A stretch of DNA of 64,000 nucleotides from Pantoea alhagi (GCF_002101395.1 NZ_CP019706.1:1984001-2048000), one strand, 5' to 3'; counted from the first letter of the stretch, positions 16,910 to 25,600 are shown. Numbers and translations: made by a program. Notes: generated from the letters alone by a model not told the origin.

Positions 16910-18190
16910 GTGATTAAATCTCACCCTCACTTTTCTGAGGCCGTTCCGGCGATCGCGCGTCCGACACTGCGCAAATCGTTGCAGCGTATTCATTTGATTA
17001 TTATCGTTGTTTCCATGACGATTTCCTGTATCTCTTTATCCACGCTTTCCCTTATTGCGTTACGTAACTATGCGGAAAATAACCTGGAGCTATTGGCCTC
17101 AACGTTAAGCTATACGGTGCAGTCGGCAGTAATAAAAGGCGACGGAGAGATTATCCGCGAAGCGCTGGCGGAAATTGGCGGGCGTGGCTGTCTGGCCGAC
17201 GGGCGGGTGTATGACGGACAGGGGCGGTTATTAGCCAGCTGGCATGAAGCTTCGCATCAGAACAAAAACAGCCTGGAACGCCTGATTGCGCGCTGGTTTT
17301 TTCCGCAGCCGATGAGTATACCGGTGATGCATGGTGAGAAAGAGATTGGACAGATCTGGCTTATCGGTAACGCCAGCCAGGTTATCCAGTATATCTATAA
17401 AACGCTCGCCTGGCTGGCTGCCAGCCTGCTGACCACGGCGACGCTGGCTTCACTGCTGTCGCGGCGGATGCATGCCGGGATTATACAGGCGCTGCAAAGT
17501 ATTACTCTGGTAACCCAGGATGTACGGCAGCGTCGCGCTTTTGGTCGCCGGGTTCCTGCCGCTGAAATCGCTGAGCTACAGGCGCTCAGTCATGATTTTA
17601 ACTGCCTGCTGGCGGAGCTGGACGAATGGCAAAGCCATATGAAGCGTGAACATGACTATCTGACGCATCAGGCCAGTCATGACAGCCTGACCGGCTTAAT
17701 GAATCGTATCGCATTTGAACGGGCCCTGACTCAGGCTTTTGCCGATAACGCGCAGCGACAAAGGCTGGCAGTGCTGTTTATTGATGGCGATCGCTTTAAG
17801 CAGATCAATGATACATGGGGACATGCGGCAGGCGATGCCATTATTACCGCCACCGCACAGCGGCTGCGCGCGCAGGTAAGAAAAACGGATATCGTGGCGC
17901 GCCTCGGCGGCGATGAATTTGCGGTTCTGCTGCGTAATATCACTGAGCCGGAGGAGATAGCCACGGTAGTTGAGCATCTGATGATCAGCATGGAAAGTCC
18001 GCTGCTTTTGCCGGACGGCGAGCCAATTATCTGGTCGGTGAGCATTGGCGCAGCGATGGGGAAAAATGCGCGATCCACAGAAGGATTACTGGCTCAGGCA
18101 GATGCCGCTATGTATCACATCAAATCGCTGGGCGGCGGATGGTACTTATCGCCGCTGCTACAAAGCCATCCACGGGCTGAAATAGCCTGA
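16910..18190 (+). CDS. dgcN: DgcN/YfiN-like diguanylate cyclase
   Basis: Inner-membrane enzyme making cyclic di-GMP from two GTP, 426 residues. Membrane segment at about 28-52, a periplasmic CHASE8-type domain with a motif as in E. coli YfiN (LLASWHEA), second segment about 163-185, a HAMP-like linker, then GGDEF. The catalytic motif GGDEF is at 333-337 and an inhibitory I-site RKTD at 324-327, so it is probably active and product-inhibited. The GTG start at 16910 follows GGAGG by 5 bases. The usual partners yfiR and yfiB are not adjacent. A hairpin terminator follows. Confidence 0.85.
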   Translation: MIKSHPHFSEAVPAIARPTLRKSLQRIHLIIIVVSMTISCISLSTLSLIALRNYAENNLELLASTLSYTVQSAVIKGDGEIIREALAEIGGRGCLADGRVYDGQGRLLASWHEASHQNKNSLERLIARWFFPQPMSIPVMHGEKEIGQIWLIGNASQVIQYIYKTLAWLAASLLTTATLASLLSRRMHAGIIQALQSITLVTQDVRQRRAFGRRVPAAEIAELQALSHDFNCLLAELDEWQSHMKREHDYLTHQASHDSLTGLMNRIAFERALTQAFADNAQRQRLAVLFIDGDRFKQINDTWGHAAGDAIITATAQRLRAQVRKTDIVARLGGDEFAVLLRNITEPEEIATVVEHLMISMESPLLLPDGEPIIWSVSIGAAMGKNARSTEGLLAQADAAMYHIKSLGGGWYLSPLLQSHPRAEIA

Positions 18191-18195
18191 AAGCG

Positions 18196-18225
18196 GCCCG
18201 GCAAACGCGCCGGGCTTACGCTTTT
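18196..18225 (+). terminator. Terminator after the diguanylate cyclase gene
   Basis: Stem gcccggc (18196-18202) / gccgggc (18209-18215) with a 6-base loop, then a T-rich run ending tttt. It lies between two convergent genes. Confidence 0.65.
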
Positions 18226-18652
18226 AACCGCTGACCGGGCAGCAGATGCCGGTGGTACGCTGGGCATAACTGCCGCTAACATCGTTACGAGCATAATTAA
18301 CGGAACGCTGACGCAGCGCGCTTTGACGACGCATGCTGTGGCGATAGGCCGTGGGCGTTTGCGAAAACTGACGACGGAATACGCGCGAAAAAGTTTGCTG
18401 CGAGTCAAAACCATACTGCATCGCAATATCAAATACCGGACGCTGCGTCAGAGTGAGAGCTTCCGCCGCCAGCGTCAGCCGACGCTCGCGAATATAGCTG
18501 CCCAACGTCTGTTTCGTTACGGTACGGAACATACGTTGCAGGTGCCATTTTGAGTAGCCTGCTTTGGCGGCGACTTCATCGATGGACAAGTTTTTATCTA
18601 AGTTCTGATCAATCCAGTCAGTCAGAGAATGAATAATGTCGTTATGCATCAT
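18224..18652 (-). CDS. soxS: SoxS, superoxide-response activator, with C-terminal extension
   Basis: AraC-type activator of the oxidative-stress regulon. Residues 1-107 align throughout with E. coli SoxS (IDQNLDKNLSIDEVAAKAGYSKWHLQRMFRTVT; FSRVFRRQFSQTPTAYRH), with two helix-turn-helix motifs and no sensor domain. About 35 further residues follow, rich in Arg/Ser and ending ICCPVSG, absent from E. coli SoxS. The ATG at 18652 follows AAGGA. It is transcribed divergently from soxR, and its promoter contains the SoxR operator with the same sequence as in E. coli. Confidence 0.92.
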   Translation of the reverse strand: MMHNDIIHSLTDWIDQNLDKNLSIDEVAAKAGYSKWHLQRMFRTVTKQTLGSYIRERRLTLAAEALTLTQRPVFDIAMQYGFDSQQTFSRVFRRQFSQTPTAYRHSMRRQSALRQRSVNYARNDVSGSYAQRTTGICCPVSG

Positions 18653-18711
18653 GACTACGTCCTTCTGATGAGATTTTAAGCGTTGCGGGTTAATGGGGTG
18701 GGAGTATAATT

Positions 18712-18729
18712 CCTCAAGTTAACTTGAGG
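18712..18729. promoter_or_regulatory. SoxR operator within the soxS promoter
   Basis: cctcaagttaacttgagg is a perfect 18-base palindrome identical to the E. coli soxS SoxR site. On the minus strand it sits between a -35-like tttacc and a -10 tatact with the long (19-base) spacer typical of MerR-type promoters. It also overlaps the soxR leader, implying autoregulation. Confidence 0.95.
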
Positions 18730-18740
18730 TAAAGCGCAAA

Positions 18741-19208
18741 ATGAAAAAAAACAGTTCTCCCAAACCGGTGCTGACGCCAGGCGAAGTGGCGAAACGTAGT
18801 GGGGTAGCGGTTTCCGCGCTGCATTTTTATGAGGCGAAAGGGCTGATTGCCAGCACGCGCAATGGTGGAAATCAGCGGCGCTACAGCCGCGATGTGCTGC
18901 GTCGCGTGGCAATCATTAAAATTGCCCAGCGCATCGGCATCCCTCTGGCAACGGTCAGCGAAAGCCTGGCGCATATGCCGGTCGAAAAGCGTATTTCTCC
19001 TAAAGCCTGGGAAGAACTCACAGAGCAGTGGCGCGCCGAGCTAACGAAACGGATCGAGACCCTCACGCACCTGCGTGACGATCTTGATGGTTGCATCGGC
19101 TGCGGCTGTTTATCGATGCGCGACTGTCCGCTGCGTAATCCGGGCGACCGGCTGGCAGAGAAGGGCACCGGCGCGATCCTGCTTGATCCGCAGCGCGAAG
19201 AGGAGTAG
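18741..19208 (+). CDS. soxR: SoxR, redox-sensing MerR-family regulator
   Basis: Dimeric [2Fe-2S] sensor of superoxide and redox-cycling compounds that activates soxS. The N-terminal MerR helix-turn-helix (LTPGEVAKRSGVAVSALHFYE, residues 11-31) is followed by a dimerisation helix. The cluster-binding cysteines are Cys118, Cys121, Cys123 and Cys129 (CIGCGCLSMRDC), the exact SoxR spacing. Length 155 residues as expected. It is divergent from soxS across a shared operator. Confidence 0.96.
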   Translation: MKKNSSPKPVLTPGEVAKRSGVAVSALHFYEAKGLIASTRNGGNQRRYSRDVLRRVAIIKIAQRIGIPLATVSESLAHMPVEKRISPKAWEELTEQWRAELTKRIETLTHLRDDLDGCIGCGCLSMRDCPLRNPGDRLAEKGTGAILLDPQREEE

Positions 19209-19249
19209 CCGCTATACTGGAGGCTGGCGCTTAACCACAGGAATCGGTC

Positions 19250-19918
19250 ATGATCGTTGTCCATCATCTCAACAACTCCCGTTCTCAGCGCATCCTCTGG
19301 TTACTGGAAGAGCTGGAGCTGCCCTATGAAATCCGGCGCTATCAGCGCCAGGCAAATATGCTGGCACCGGAGGCGCTGAAGCAGGTGCATCCGTTGGGGA
19401 AAGCGCCGGTTATCAGCGACGGCGTTCGCGTAGTGGCTGAATCGGGCGCGATTCTGGAATATCTGGCGGGCCGCTACGATGCCCAACAGCGGTTAACGCC
19501 GCAGAATGAAGAGCAAGCGTTGCAGAGCCGTTACTGGCTGCACTATGCGGAAGGGTCGCTGATGCCGCTGGTGGTTATGCGTCTGATCTTCAGCAGAATG
19601 GGCAAGCCGCCGGTGCCCTGGCTGTTGCGTCCCATCGGCGCAGCCTTCGGTAACGGCGTGCGCAAAGGCTTTATTGATAAGCAGCTGGCCACGCATCGTC
19701 AGTTTATCGAGCGACATCTGACCACCCATAGCTGGTTCGCTGGCGAACGGCTTACGCTGGCGGATTTTCAAATGAGCTTTCCTGTTCAGGGGCTGGCGGC
19801 GCGCGGCGGGTTGAATAATATGCCGGCAACGCAGGCCTGGCTGGCTAACGTTATGCGTCGTCCCGCCTGGCAGCGCGCCATTCAGCAGGGCGGCGAGCTC
19901 GATCTGGCGGCGGAATAG
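19250..19918 (+). CDS. Glutathione S-transferase family protein
   Basis: Soluble GST of 222 residues. The thioredoxin-like N-terminal domain (about 1-80) has the glutathione-binding features NNSRSQRILWLLEEL, HPLGKAPVI with cis-Pro, and AESGAILEYL. The all-helical C-terminal domain follows with FAGERLTLADFQMSFP (N-capping box and hydrophobic staple motif). It resembles the bacterial GSTs that often sit beside soxR. It begins 41 bases after soxR on the same strand and may be read from the same transcript, fitting an oxidative or electrophile stress role. Substrate unknown. Confidence 0.9.
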   Translation: MIVVHHLNNSRSQRILWLLEELELPYEIRRYQRQANMLAPEALKQVHPLGKAPVISDGVRVVAESGAILEYLAGRYDAQQRLTPQNEEQALQSRYWLHYAEGSLMPLVVMRLIFSRMGKPPVPWLLRPIGAAFGNGVRKGFIDKQLATHRQFIERHLTTHSWFAGERLTLADFQMSFPVQGLAARGGLNNMPATQAWLANVMRRPAWQRAIQQGGELDLAAE

Positions 19919-20004
19919 CCGGATAAAGAAGCCGTAACGCCTCTTCTCTGGGAATTATCCTGGTTCAGGCATAAACAGCAGTTGAAAATATGCCCGTAAA
20001 GGCA

Positions 20005-20020
20005 GGATAATCGTTTGCCT
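20005..20020. promoter_or_regulatory. Weak PurR-like half-conserved site upstream of ghxP
   Basis: The segment ggataatcgtttgcct shares the core taatcgtttgc with the stronger site 53 bases downstream but misses two positions of the PurR box consensus. It is listed because the pair is regularly spaced (close to five helical turns). Confidence 0.35.
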
Positions 20021-20057
20021 TTTTACAGGCCACTATTGCGGCCTAATTCGCGCGGCG

Positions 20058-20073
20058 AAGTAATCGTTTGCTT
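20058..20073. promoter_or_regulatory. PurR box upstream of ghxP
   Basis: aagtaatcgtttgctt fits every fixed position of the PurR operator (AnGnAAnCGTTTGCnT). It lies about 110 bases before the ghxP start. Repression of a purine permease by PurR with hypoxanthine or guanine makes biological sense; binding is inferred. Confidence 0.6.
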
Positions 20074-20184
20074 TTTTTTTACTGGCGTCTTCTGTTCATT
20101 TCACGCCAGCATCGATCCAGGGATATAAAAAACGGTGCGTTTTGTCGCCGCGCAGGCTGTTATCCAAAAATAATGAGGTTTTTC

Positions 20185-21534
20185 ATGTCGACTCCAACAC
20201 AACCCGCGCGTCGCTCGCTTGATAGCTGGTTCCAAATTTCTGCGCGCGGCAGCAGCGTACGTCAGGAGATCCTGGCGGGTTTAACCACCTTCCTGGCGAT
20301 GGTCTATTCGGTGATCGTGGTACCGGGAATGCTGGGTAAGGCGGGCTTTCCGCCCGCTGCGGTGTTCGTTTCCACCTGTCTGGTGGCCAGTTTTGGTTCC
20401 ATTATTATGGGGCTGTGGGCAAACCTGCCGATGGCTATCGGCTGCGCCATCTCGCTGACCGCGTTTACCGCGTTTAGCCTGGTACTGGGGCAGCAAATCA
20501 CCATTCCGGTTGCGCTGGGCGCCGTTTTCCTGATGGGCGTGCTGTTTACCCTGATCTCCGCCACCGGCATTCGCGCCTGGATTTTGCGTAATCTGCCCAT
20601 GGGCGTGGCGCACGGTACCGGCGTTGGTATTGGCCTGTTTTTGCTGTTAATCGCTGCGGACGGCGTTGGTCTGGTGGTAAAAAATCCTGCTCCCGGCCTG
20701 CCGGTGGCGCTGGGAGATTTTACCTCCTTCCCGGTTATGATGAGCCTGCTGGGTCTGGCGGTGATTTTCGGTCTGGAAAAACGCCGTGTGCCGGGCGGCA
20801 TTCTGCTGACAATCATTGCCATCTCTTTGATTGGTCTGGCGGTGGATCCGGCGGTCAGCTTTAAAGGGTTGTTTGCCATGCCCAGCCTGCGCGACGCAAA
20901 TGGTCAGTCGCTGCTGTTTAGCCTGGATATTGGCGGCGCGTTGCAGGCGGCGGTACTGCCAAGCGTACTGGCGCTGGTGATGACGGCGGTATTCGATGCC
21001 ACCGGCACGATCCGCGCCGTAGCCGGACAGGCTAACCTGCTGGACAAAGACGGGCAGATCATCAGCGGCGGCAAAGCGCTTACCACCGATTCGGTTAGCA
21101 GTATTTTTGCCGGTCTGGTCGGGGCGTCACCGGCGGCGGTTTATATCGAATCGGCAGCCGGAACCGCAGCGGGCGGTAAAACCGGCCTGACGGCGATTGT
21201 GGTCGGTCTGCTGTTCTTGTTGATCCTGTTTATGTCGCCGCTGGCCTATCTGGTTCCGGCCTACGCCACCGCTCCGGCGCTGATGTATGTCGGGCTGTTG
21301 ATGTTAAGCAACGTTGCGAAAATCGACTTTAATGATTTTGTCGATGCGATGTCCGGCCTGCTGACGGCCGTGTTTATCGTGCTGACCTGTAACATTGTCA
21401 CCGGCATTATGCTGGGCTTCGGCGCGTTGGTGATTGGTCGTATATTTGCTGGCGAATGGCGTCGGCTGAATATCGGCACCGTGATTATCGCTATCGCTCT
21501 GGTGATCTTCTATGCCGGAGGTTGGGCGCTTTGA
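20185..21534 (+). CDS. ghxP: GhxP (YjcD), guanine/hypoxanthine permease
   Basis: High-affinity proton-driven guanine and hypoxanthine transporter of the NCS2/AzgA-like family, 449 residues, 12-14 membrane segments. It aligns closely with E. coli YjcD over its whole length (GLTTFLAMVYSVIVVPGMLGKAGFPPAAVF; TDSVSSIFAGLVGASPAAVYIESAAGTAAGGKTGL). The frame is open from 20068, but the ATG at 20185 (MSTPTQPARRSLD) matches the E. coli start and the E. coli length. It precedes yjcE as in E. coli. One good and one weak PurR box lie upstream. Confidence 0.93.
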   Translation: MSTPTQPARRSLDSWFQISARGSSVRQEILAGLTTFLAMVYSVIVVPGMLGKAGFPPAAVFVSTCLVASFGSIIMGLWANLPMAIGCAISLTAFTAFSLVLGQQITIPVALGAVFLMGVLFTLISATGIRAWILRNLPMGVAHGTGVGIGLFLLLIAADGVGLVVKNPAPGLPVALGDFTSFPVMMSLLGLAVIFGLEKRRVPGGILLTIIAISLIGLAVDPAVSFKGLFAMPSLRDANGQSLLFSLDIGGALQAAVLPSVLALVMTAVFDATGTIRAVAGQANLLDKDGQIISGGKALTTDSVSSIFAGLVGASPAAVYIESAAGTAAGGKTGLTAIVVGLLFLLILFMSPLAYLVPAYATAPALMYVGLLMLSNVAKIDFNDFVDAMSGLLTAVFIVLTCNIVTGIMLGFGALVIGRIFAGEWRRLNIGTVIIAIALVIFYAGGWAL

Positions 21535-21742
21535 TCGTCCTGGCGCGGCCGCAGTGCCGCGCTTTCCTTTCTCTTTCCGTCACTTTCCCCTGATTTCTTT
21601 CATCTACAGAGAAATATCCTGAAGTGTAAACGATCGCACGCCATGTTTTTAACAGCCCAATCGTTTTGTTTTACACTGCTACGGGGTAACCCCCAGGGTA
21701 ATCGATTCACATATGCCTGTTGGAAGAGGCTATAAGGAAAGC

Positions 21743-23392
21743 ATGGAAATCTTTTTTACTATTCTCATTATGACGCTGGTGGTGTCGCTATCCGGCGTTG
21801 CCGCCCGTATTATCCCGTTCCAGATCCCTCTGCCGCTGGTGCAAATCGCCGCCGGTGCGCTATTGGCATGGCCAACCTTTGGCCTGCATGTGGATTTCGA
21901 TCCGGAACTGTTCCTGGTACTGTTTATTCCGCCGCTGCTGTTTGCCGACGGCTGGAAAACGCCGGTCAATGAGTTCCTGCAGCATGGTCGGGAAATCATG
22001 GGGCTGGCCTTAATGCTGGTACTGATTACGGTTGTGGGTATTGGCTATCTGATCTACTGGATGGTGCCAGGCATTCCGTTAGTGCCCGCCTTTGCGCTGG
22101 CAGCGGTGCTGTCGCCGACCGATGCCGTGGCCCTTTCCGGTATTGTTGGCGAAGGCCGTATTCCCAAGAAGATTATGTCGATACTGCAGGGTGAAGCGCT
22201 AATGAATGACGCTTCCGGCCTGGTATCGCTGAAATTTGCCGTCGCGGTGGCGATGGGAACCATGGTCTTTACCGTCTCCGGCGCGACAGTGGAATTTTTT
22301 AAAGTCGCGATCGGTGGCCTGCTGGCGGGCGCTGCGGTCTGCTGGATATTCGGTAAATCGCTGCGTCTGTTCAGCCGCCTGAGCGGTGACGATCCCGCAA
22401 CGCAAACCGTACTGCTGCTGCTGCTGCCGTTTGCCTCTTATCTGATTGCGGAGCATCTGGGCGTATCGGGTATTCTGGCGGCTGTGGCGGCCGGTATGAT
22501 GATCACCCGTTCCGGTATTATGCGCCGTGCGCCGCTGGCGATGCGTCTGCGCGCCAACAGCGTCTGGCAGATGCTGGAATTTGTGTTTAACGGCATGGTG
22601 TTTTTGATGCTGGGCCTGCAGTTGCCGGGCATTCTGGAAACCTCCATTACCGAAGCCAACGCCGATCCTAACGTTGAGCTGTGGATGCTGTTTACCGACA
22701 TCCTGCTGGTTTACGCCGCCTTGATGCTGGTGCGTTTCGGCTGGCTGTGGGTCATGCAGCGCATCAGCAAGCGTTTCCTGAGCAAAAAGCCAATGGAGTT
22801 CAGCAATTACAGCTCGCGTGAACTGCTGATCGCCTCCGTAGCGGGAGTTCGCGGTGCGATTACGCTGGCTGGCGTGCTGTCGATTCCGCTATTTCTGCCT
22901 AACGGCGAGGCGTTTCCGGGACGTTATGAACTGGTATTCCTCGCAACCGGCGTTATTCTGTTCTCGCTGTTCGTGGGTGTGATTGTTCTGCCATTGCTGC
23001 TGCGCGGGATTGATGGCATCGACAAGTCCGTACATCGCCGTGAGCTACAGCAGGCGCGGGCGATCATGGCGGGCGTGGCGATTGACAGCCTGTATAAGAT
23101 GGAAGAGCGGCTGGCGCACGACACGGAAGAAAACGTGGATAACGAGCTGCTTAAAGAGGTGAGCTCGCGCGTGATCGGTAATCTGCGTCGTCGTGCTGAC
23201 GGGCAGGGCGATCTGGATAATGCCCATATCGCCGAAGAGCTGGAACGCCGCTTCCGTCTTACTGCGCTGCGCGCCGAACGCGCCGAGCTTTATCATCTGC
23301 GCGCCACGCAGCAGATCAGCAATGAAACCATGCAACAACTGTTGCGCGATCTGGATCTGCTGGAAGCGCTGCTGGTAGAGAAAGATCATTAA
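21743..23392 (+). CDS. yjcE: YjcE, CPA1-family Na+/H+ (cation/proton) antiporter
   Basis: Monovalent cation/proton antiporter of the inner membrane, 549 residues, near identical in layout to E. coli YjcE. The membrane domain (about 1-400) contains the ion-binding signature SPTDAVALSG and the conserved MNDASGLVS. A charged cytosolic C-terminal tail of about 140 residues follows (RRRADGQGDLDNAHIAEELERRFRL). The ATG at 21743 has AAGGA upstream and starts MEIFFTILIMTLV as in E. coli; the 10 codons before it are leader. It lies 208 bases after ghxP. Ion specificity is not certain from sequence. Confidence 0.93.
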   Translation: MEIFFTILIMTLVVSLSGVAARIIPFQIPLPLVQIAAGALLAWPTFGLHVDFDPELFLVLFIPPLLFADGWKTPVNEFLQHGREIMGLALMLVLITVVGIGYLIYWMVPGIPLVPAFALAAVLSPTDAVALSGIVGEGRIPKKIMSILQGEALMNDASGLVSLKFAVAVAMGTMVFTVSGATVEFFKVAIGGLLAGAAVCWIFGKSLRLFSRLSGDDPATQTVLLLLLPFASYLIAEHLGVSGILAAVAAGMMITRSGIMRRAPLAMRLRANSVWQMLEFVFNGMVFLMLGLQLPGILETSITEANADPNVELWMLFTDILLVYAALMLVRFGWLWVMQRISKRFLSKKPMEFSNYSSRELLIASVAGVRGAITLAGVLSIPLFLPNGEAFPGRYELVFLATGVILFSLFVGVIVLPLLLRGIDGIDKSVHRRELQQARAIMAGVAIDSLYKMEERLAHDTEENVDNELLKEVSSRVIGNLRRRADGQGDLDNAHIAEELERRFRLTALRAERAELYHLRATQQISNETMQQLLRDLDLLEALLVEKDH

Positions 23393-23400
23393 AAGCGGCA

Positions 23401-23420
23401 GGCGGGCACCTTTGCCCGCC
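23401..23420. terminator. Hairpin between convergent yjcE and cidR
   Basis: An 8-bp perfect stem ggcgggca / tgcccgcc with a 4-base loop lies directly after yjcE and touches the cidR stop. It lacks a clear T tract on either strand, so its strength as a terminator is uncertain. Confidence 0.5.
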
Positions 23421-24322
23421 TATACCCACAGGGTCGGCGCATCGCCCGGCCAGTATTCACGGCAGCAGTCAATCCACGCCTGCGCGCTGCGGGAAAGATA
23501 GCTGCCTTCTCGCCAGATCAATCCCAGCGTCCACGCCAGTTCCGACTCCAGCGGCAGCCACAGCAGCGATTGCTTATCCAGCCGCTGACAGATCGGCTCC
23601 GGTAAAATCGCCACGCCCATTCCCGCCTGCACCATCGATGCCAGAAAATCCCATTGTCCACTGCGTACTGCGATATGCGGCGTCAGGCCTTCTCGCTGAA
23701 AAGCCTGCTTTAGCTGCCGGTTAAGCGAAAACTCTTCGTTAAAAATCAGCAGCGGATGCCGGGTGATCTCCGCCAGCGAGACGCTGGTACGCTCCAGCCA
23801 GAGCGCGGCGTGCGGCACCAGTACGCACAGCGGATGGCGCATCAGCGTCAGCGTGTTGAGCGGTAGCTGATCATCTATCGGCAGGGCGGTAAGCGCTAAA
23901 TCCAGGCTGCCGGAGAGAACCGCTTCCTGCACCGTCAGCCCGCCGGACTCAACGATTTTTAACGTGATGCCGGGATAACGCTGACGAAATGCAGAGACAG
24001 AACCGGCAATTTGCATACCCACCATAGGCGGCACGCCCAGCCGCAGCTCACCGGTTTTCAGCTGATTGATATCGCCAATTTCCTGCTCCAGCTGTTTGAA
24101 CTCCTGCAATATCATCAGGCCGCGTTGATAAACCACCTGACCGCTGTCGGTCAGGTGCAGCCGACGGCCTTCGCGCAGCAGCAGCGTGCAGTTCAGCTCA
24201 TCCTCCAGCTGACGTACCATTTTGCTGATGGTCGGCTGCGTCACGAATAGCGCTTCAGCCGCGCGGGTAAAGCTTTGCTGACGCACCACCTCAACAAAGT
24301 AGCGTAACGCCCGAACATCCAT
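23420..24322 (-). CDS. cidR: CidR-like LysR-family regulator of the cid locus
   Basis: LysR-type regulator of 300 residues. Helix-turn-helix at residues about 15-40 (SFTRAAEALFVTQPTISKMVRQLE), followed by the two-lobed effector domain (about 90-295). The ATG at 24322 is preferred over the TTG one codon earlier. It is divergent from cidA-cidB with about 106 bases between the starts, the arrangement of YwbI/CidR regulators, which respond to acetate or fermentation state in Gram-positives. Control of cidAB is inferred from position. Confidence 0.8.
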   Translation of the reverse strand: MDVRALRYFVEVVRQQSFTRAAEALFVTQPTISKMVRQLEDELNCTLLLREGRRLHLTDSGQVVYQRGLMILQEFKQLEQEIGDINQLKTGELRLGVPPMVGMQIAGSVSAFRQRYPGITLKIVESGGLTVQEAVLSGSLDLALTALPIDDQLPLNTLTLMRHPLCVLVPHAALWLERTSVSLAEITRHPLLIFNEEFSLNRQLKQAFQREGLTPHIAVRSGQWDFLASMVQAGMGVAILPEPICQRLDKQSLLWLPLESELAWTLGLIWREGSYLSRSAQAWIDCCREYWPGDAPTLWV

Positions 24323-24428
24323 CAACTATTCCTTTTATGCATACTTTGAATAATTTTAATTCATTTTTTTCACCCTTTGCCAGCGCCGTATACTGACAGC
24401 TATCACAGAAACAGGGGAGAAAACCACT

Positions 24429-24854
24429 ATGGCTCTGGCCTTAAGCCCGCAGAAAACGGGATGGTTGCAACGTTTACAGGTGCCTGTACAGGTCGCTATT
24501 TATGTCGGCCTGTTTATTTGCGCGCAGCAGCTGGTGAGTTGGCTGCATCTGCCGCTACCCGCCAATATTGTTGGCATGCTGCTGCTGCTGGCGTTACTGG
24601 CGTTGCGCATTATGCCGTTGAAATGGGTCAGGGCGGGCGGCAACTGGCTGCTGGCAGAGATGCTGCTGTTCTTTGTCCCGGCGGTGGTCGCGGTGGTCAA
24701 CTATGGCGATCTGCTAAAAACGGAAGGCTGGCGTATCTGCGTAGTGATTGCGCTAAGCACCCTGATGGTGTTAGCGGCGACGGCGCTGGTGGTGGACAGA
24801 GTTTACCGGCTGGAGATCTGGCTGGCGCAACGTAAGCAGGCGCGCCATGAATAA
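24429..24854 (+). CDS. cidA: CidA/LrgA-family holin-like protein
   Basis: Small membrane protein of 141 residues with four predicted helices, CidA/LrgA family (LPANIVGMLLLLALLALRIMPLKWV; EMLLFFVPAVVAVVNYGDLL). Family members are holin-like and are linked to murein hydrolase control and, in several bacteria, to pyruvate or by-product transport. It starts with an ATG after GGGGAG. Its end overlaps cidB by 8 bases, so they are coupled. It lies between yjcE and the acetate genes, an arrangement absent from E. coli. Confidence 0.88.
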   Translation: MALALSPQKTGWLQRLQVPVQVAIYVGLFICAQQLVSWLHLPLPANIVGMLLLLALLALRIMPLKWVRAGGNWLLAEMLLFFVPAVVAVVNYGDLLKTEGWRICVVIALSTLMVLAATALVVDRVYRLEIWLAQRKQARHE

Positions 24855-25548
24855 TTTTATTATTAGCCTGCTCTGTTTTATCGCCACGCTATGCATCTAC
24901 TTTCTTAATAAACGACTCTACCGCCGCTGGCGCAAACTGCTGCTGATGCCGCTGGTGCTGACGCCGCTGCTGCTGGTAGGCATGCTGCTGGTGATGCATA
25001 TCTCCTGGCAAAACTATATCAGCGAGAGCCGCTGGCTGCTGTGGTTACTTGGCCCGGCGACCCTGGCCTTTGCGGTGCCGGTCTATGAAAACCAGAACAT
25101 TATCCGCCAGCACTGGCTTTCGCTGTCGGTTGGCGTGGTAACCGCCACGCTGGTGGCCGTATGCAGTTCCGTCTGGCTGGCGCGTCTGCTGGCGCTGCCG
25201 GAAATTATCCAGCGCAGCCTGGCGATACGCTCCATCACTACCCCTTTTGCGCTGGCGGCGGCAAAGCAGGTAGGCGGACAGCCCGATCTGGTGGCGCTGT
25301 TTGTGGTGCTGACCGGCGTATTCGGTATGGCGGTCGGCGACGTACTATTTCTGCGGCTGGCGGTAAAGCAGGGCATGGCCAAAGGTGCAGGTTTTGGTGC
25401 CGCATCACACGGTGCCGGTACCGCGCGTGCTTATGAACTGGGGCAGCAGGAAGGCGTGGTCTCCAGCCTGGTCATGATGCTCTCTGGCGTGGTAACGGTG
25501 CTCATCGCGCCGCTAATGGGTCAACTGATGTGGGCCGCAGCCCGGTAG
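24847..25548 (+). CDS. cidB: CidB/LrgB-family membrane protein
   Basis: Membrane partner of CidA, 233 residues with about seven helices. Family signatures are LGPATLAFAVPVYEN, SITTPFALAAAKQVGG and the conserved ASHGAGTARAYE near residue 185. LrgB proteins work with the LrgA/CidA holin-like subunit; whether the complex affects lysis or moves a small carboxylate is unsettled. It is translationally coupled to cidA. The convergent actP operon ends 82 bases downstream, with a terminator between. Confidence 0.9.
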   Translation: MNNFIISLLCFIATLCIYFLNKRLYRRWRKLLLMPLVLTPLLLVGMLLVMHISWQNYISESRWLLWLLGPATLAFAVPVYENQNIIRQHWLSLSVGVVTATLVAVCSSVWLARLLALPEIIQRSLAIRSITTPFALAAAKQVGGQPDLVALFVVLTGVFGMAVGDVLFLRLAVKQGMAKGAGFGAASHGAGTARAYELGQQEGVVSSLVMMLSGVVTVLIAPLMGQLMWAAAR

Positions 25549-25571
25549 CAGACGGGCGTAACGGCGAGGCC

Positions 25572-25600
25572 GAATAAAAACAGGGCCCGCAGGCCCTGTT
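25572..25600 (-). terminator. Terminator of the acs-yjcH-actP operon
   Basis: A 9-bp stem aacagggcc / ggccctgtt with a 4-base loop. Read on the minus strand it is followed by TTTTTA, a good termination signal for actP. On the plus strand the stem could also end cidB transcripts. Confidence 0.85.
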
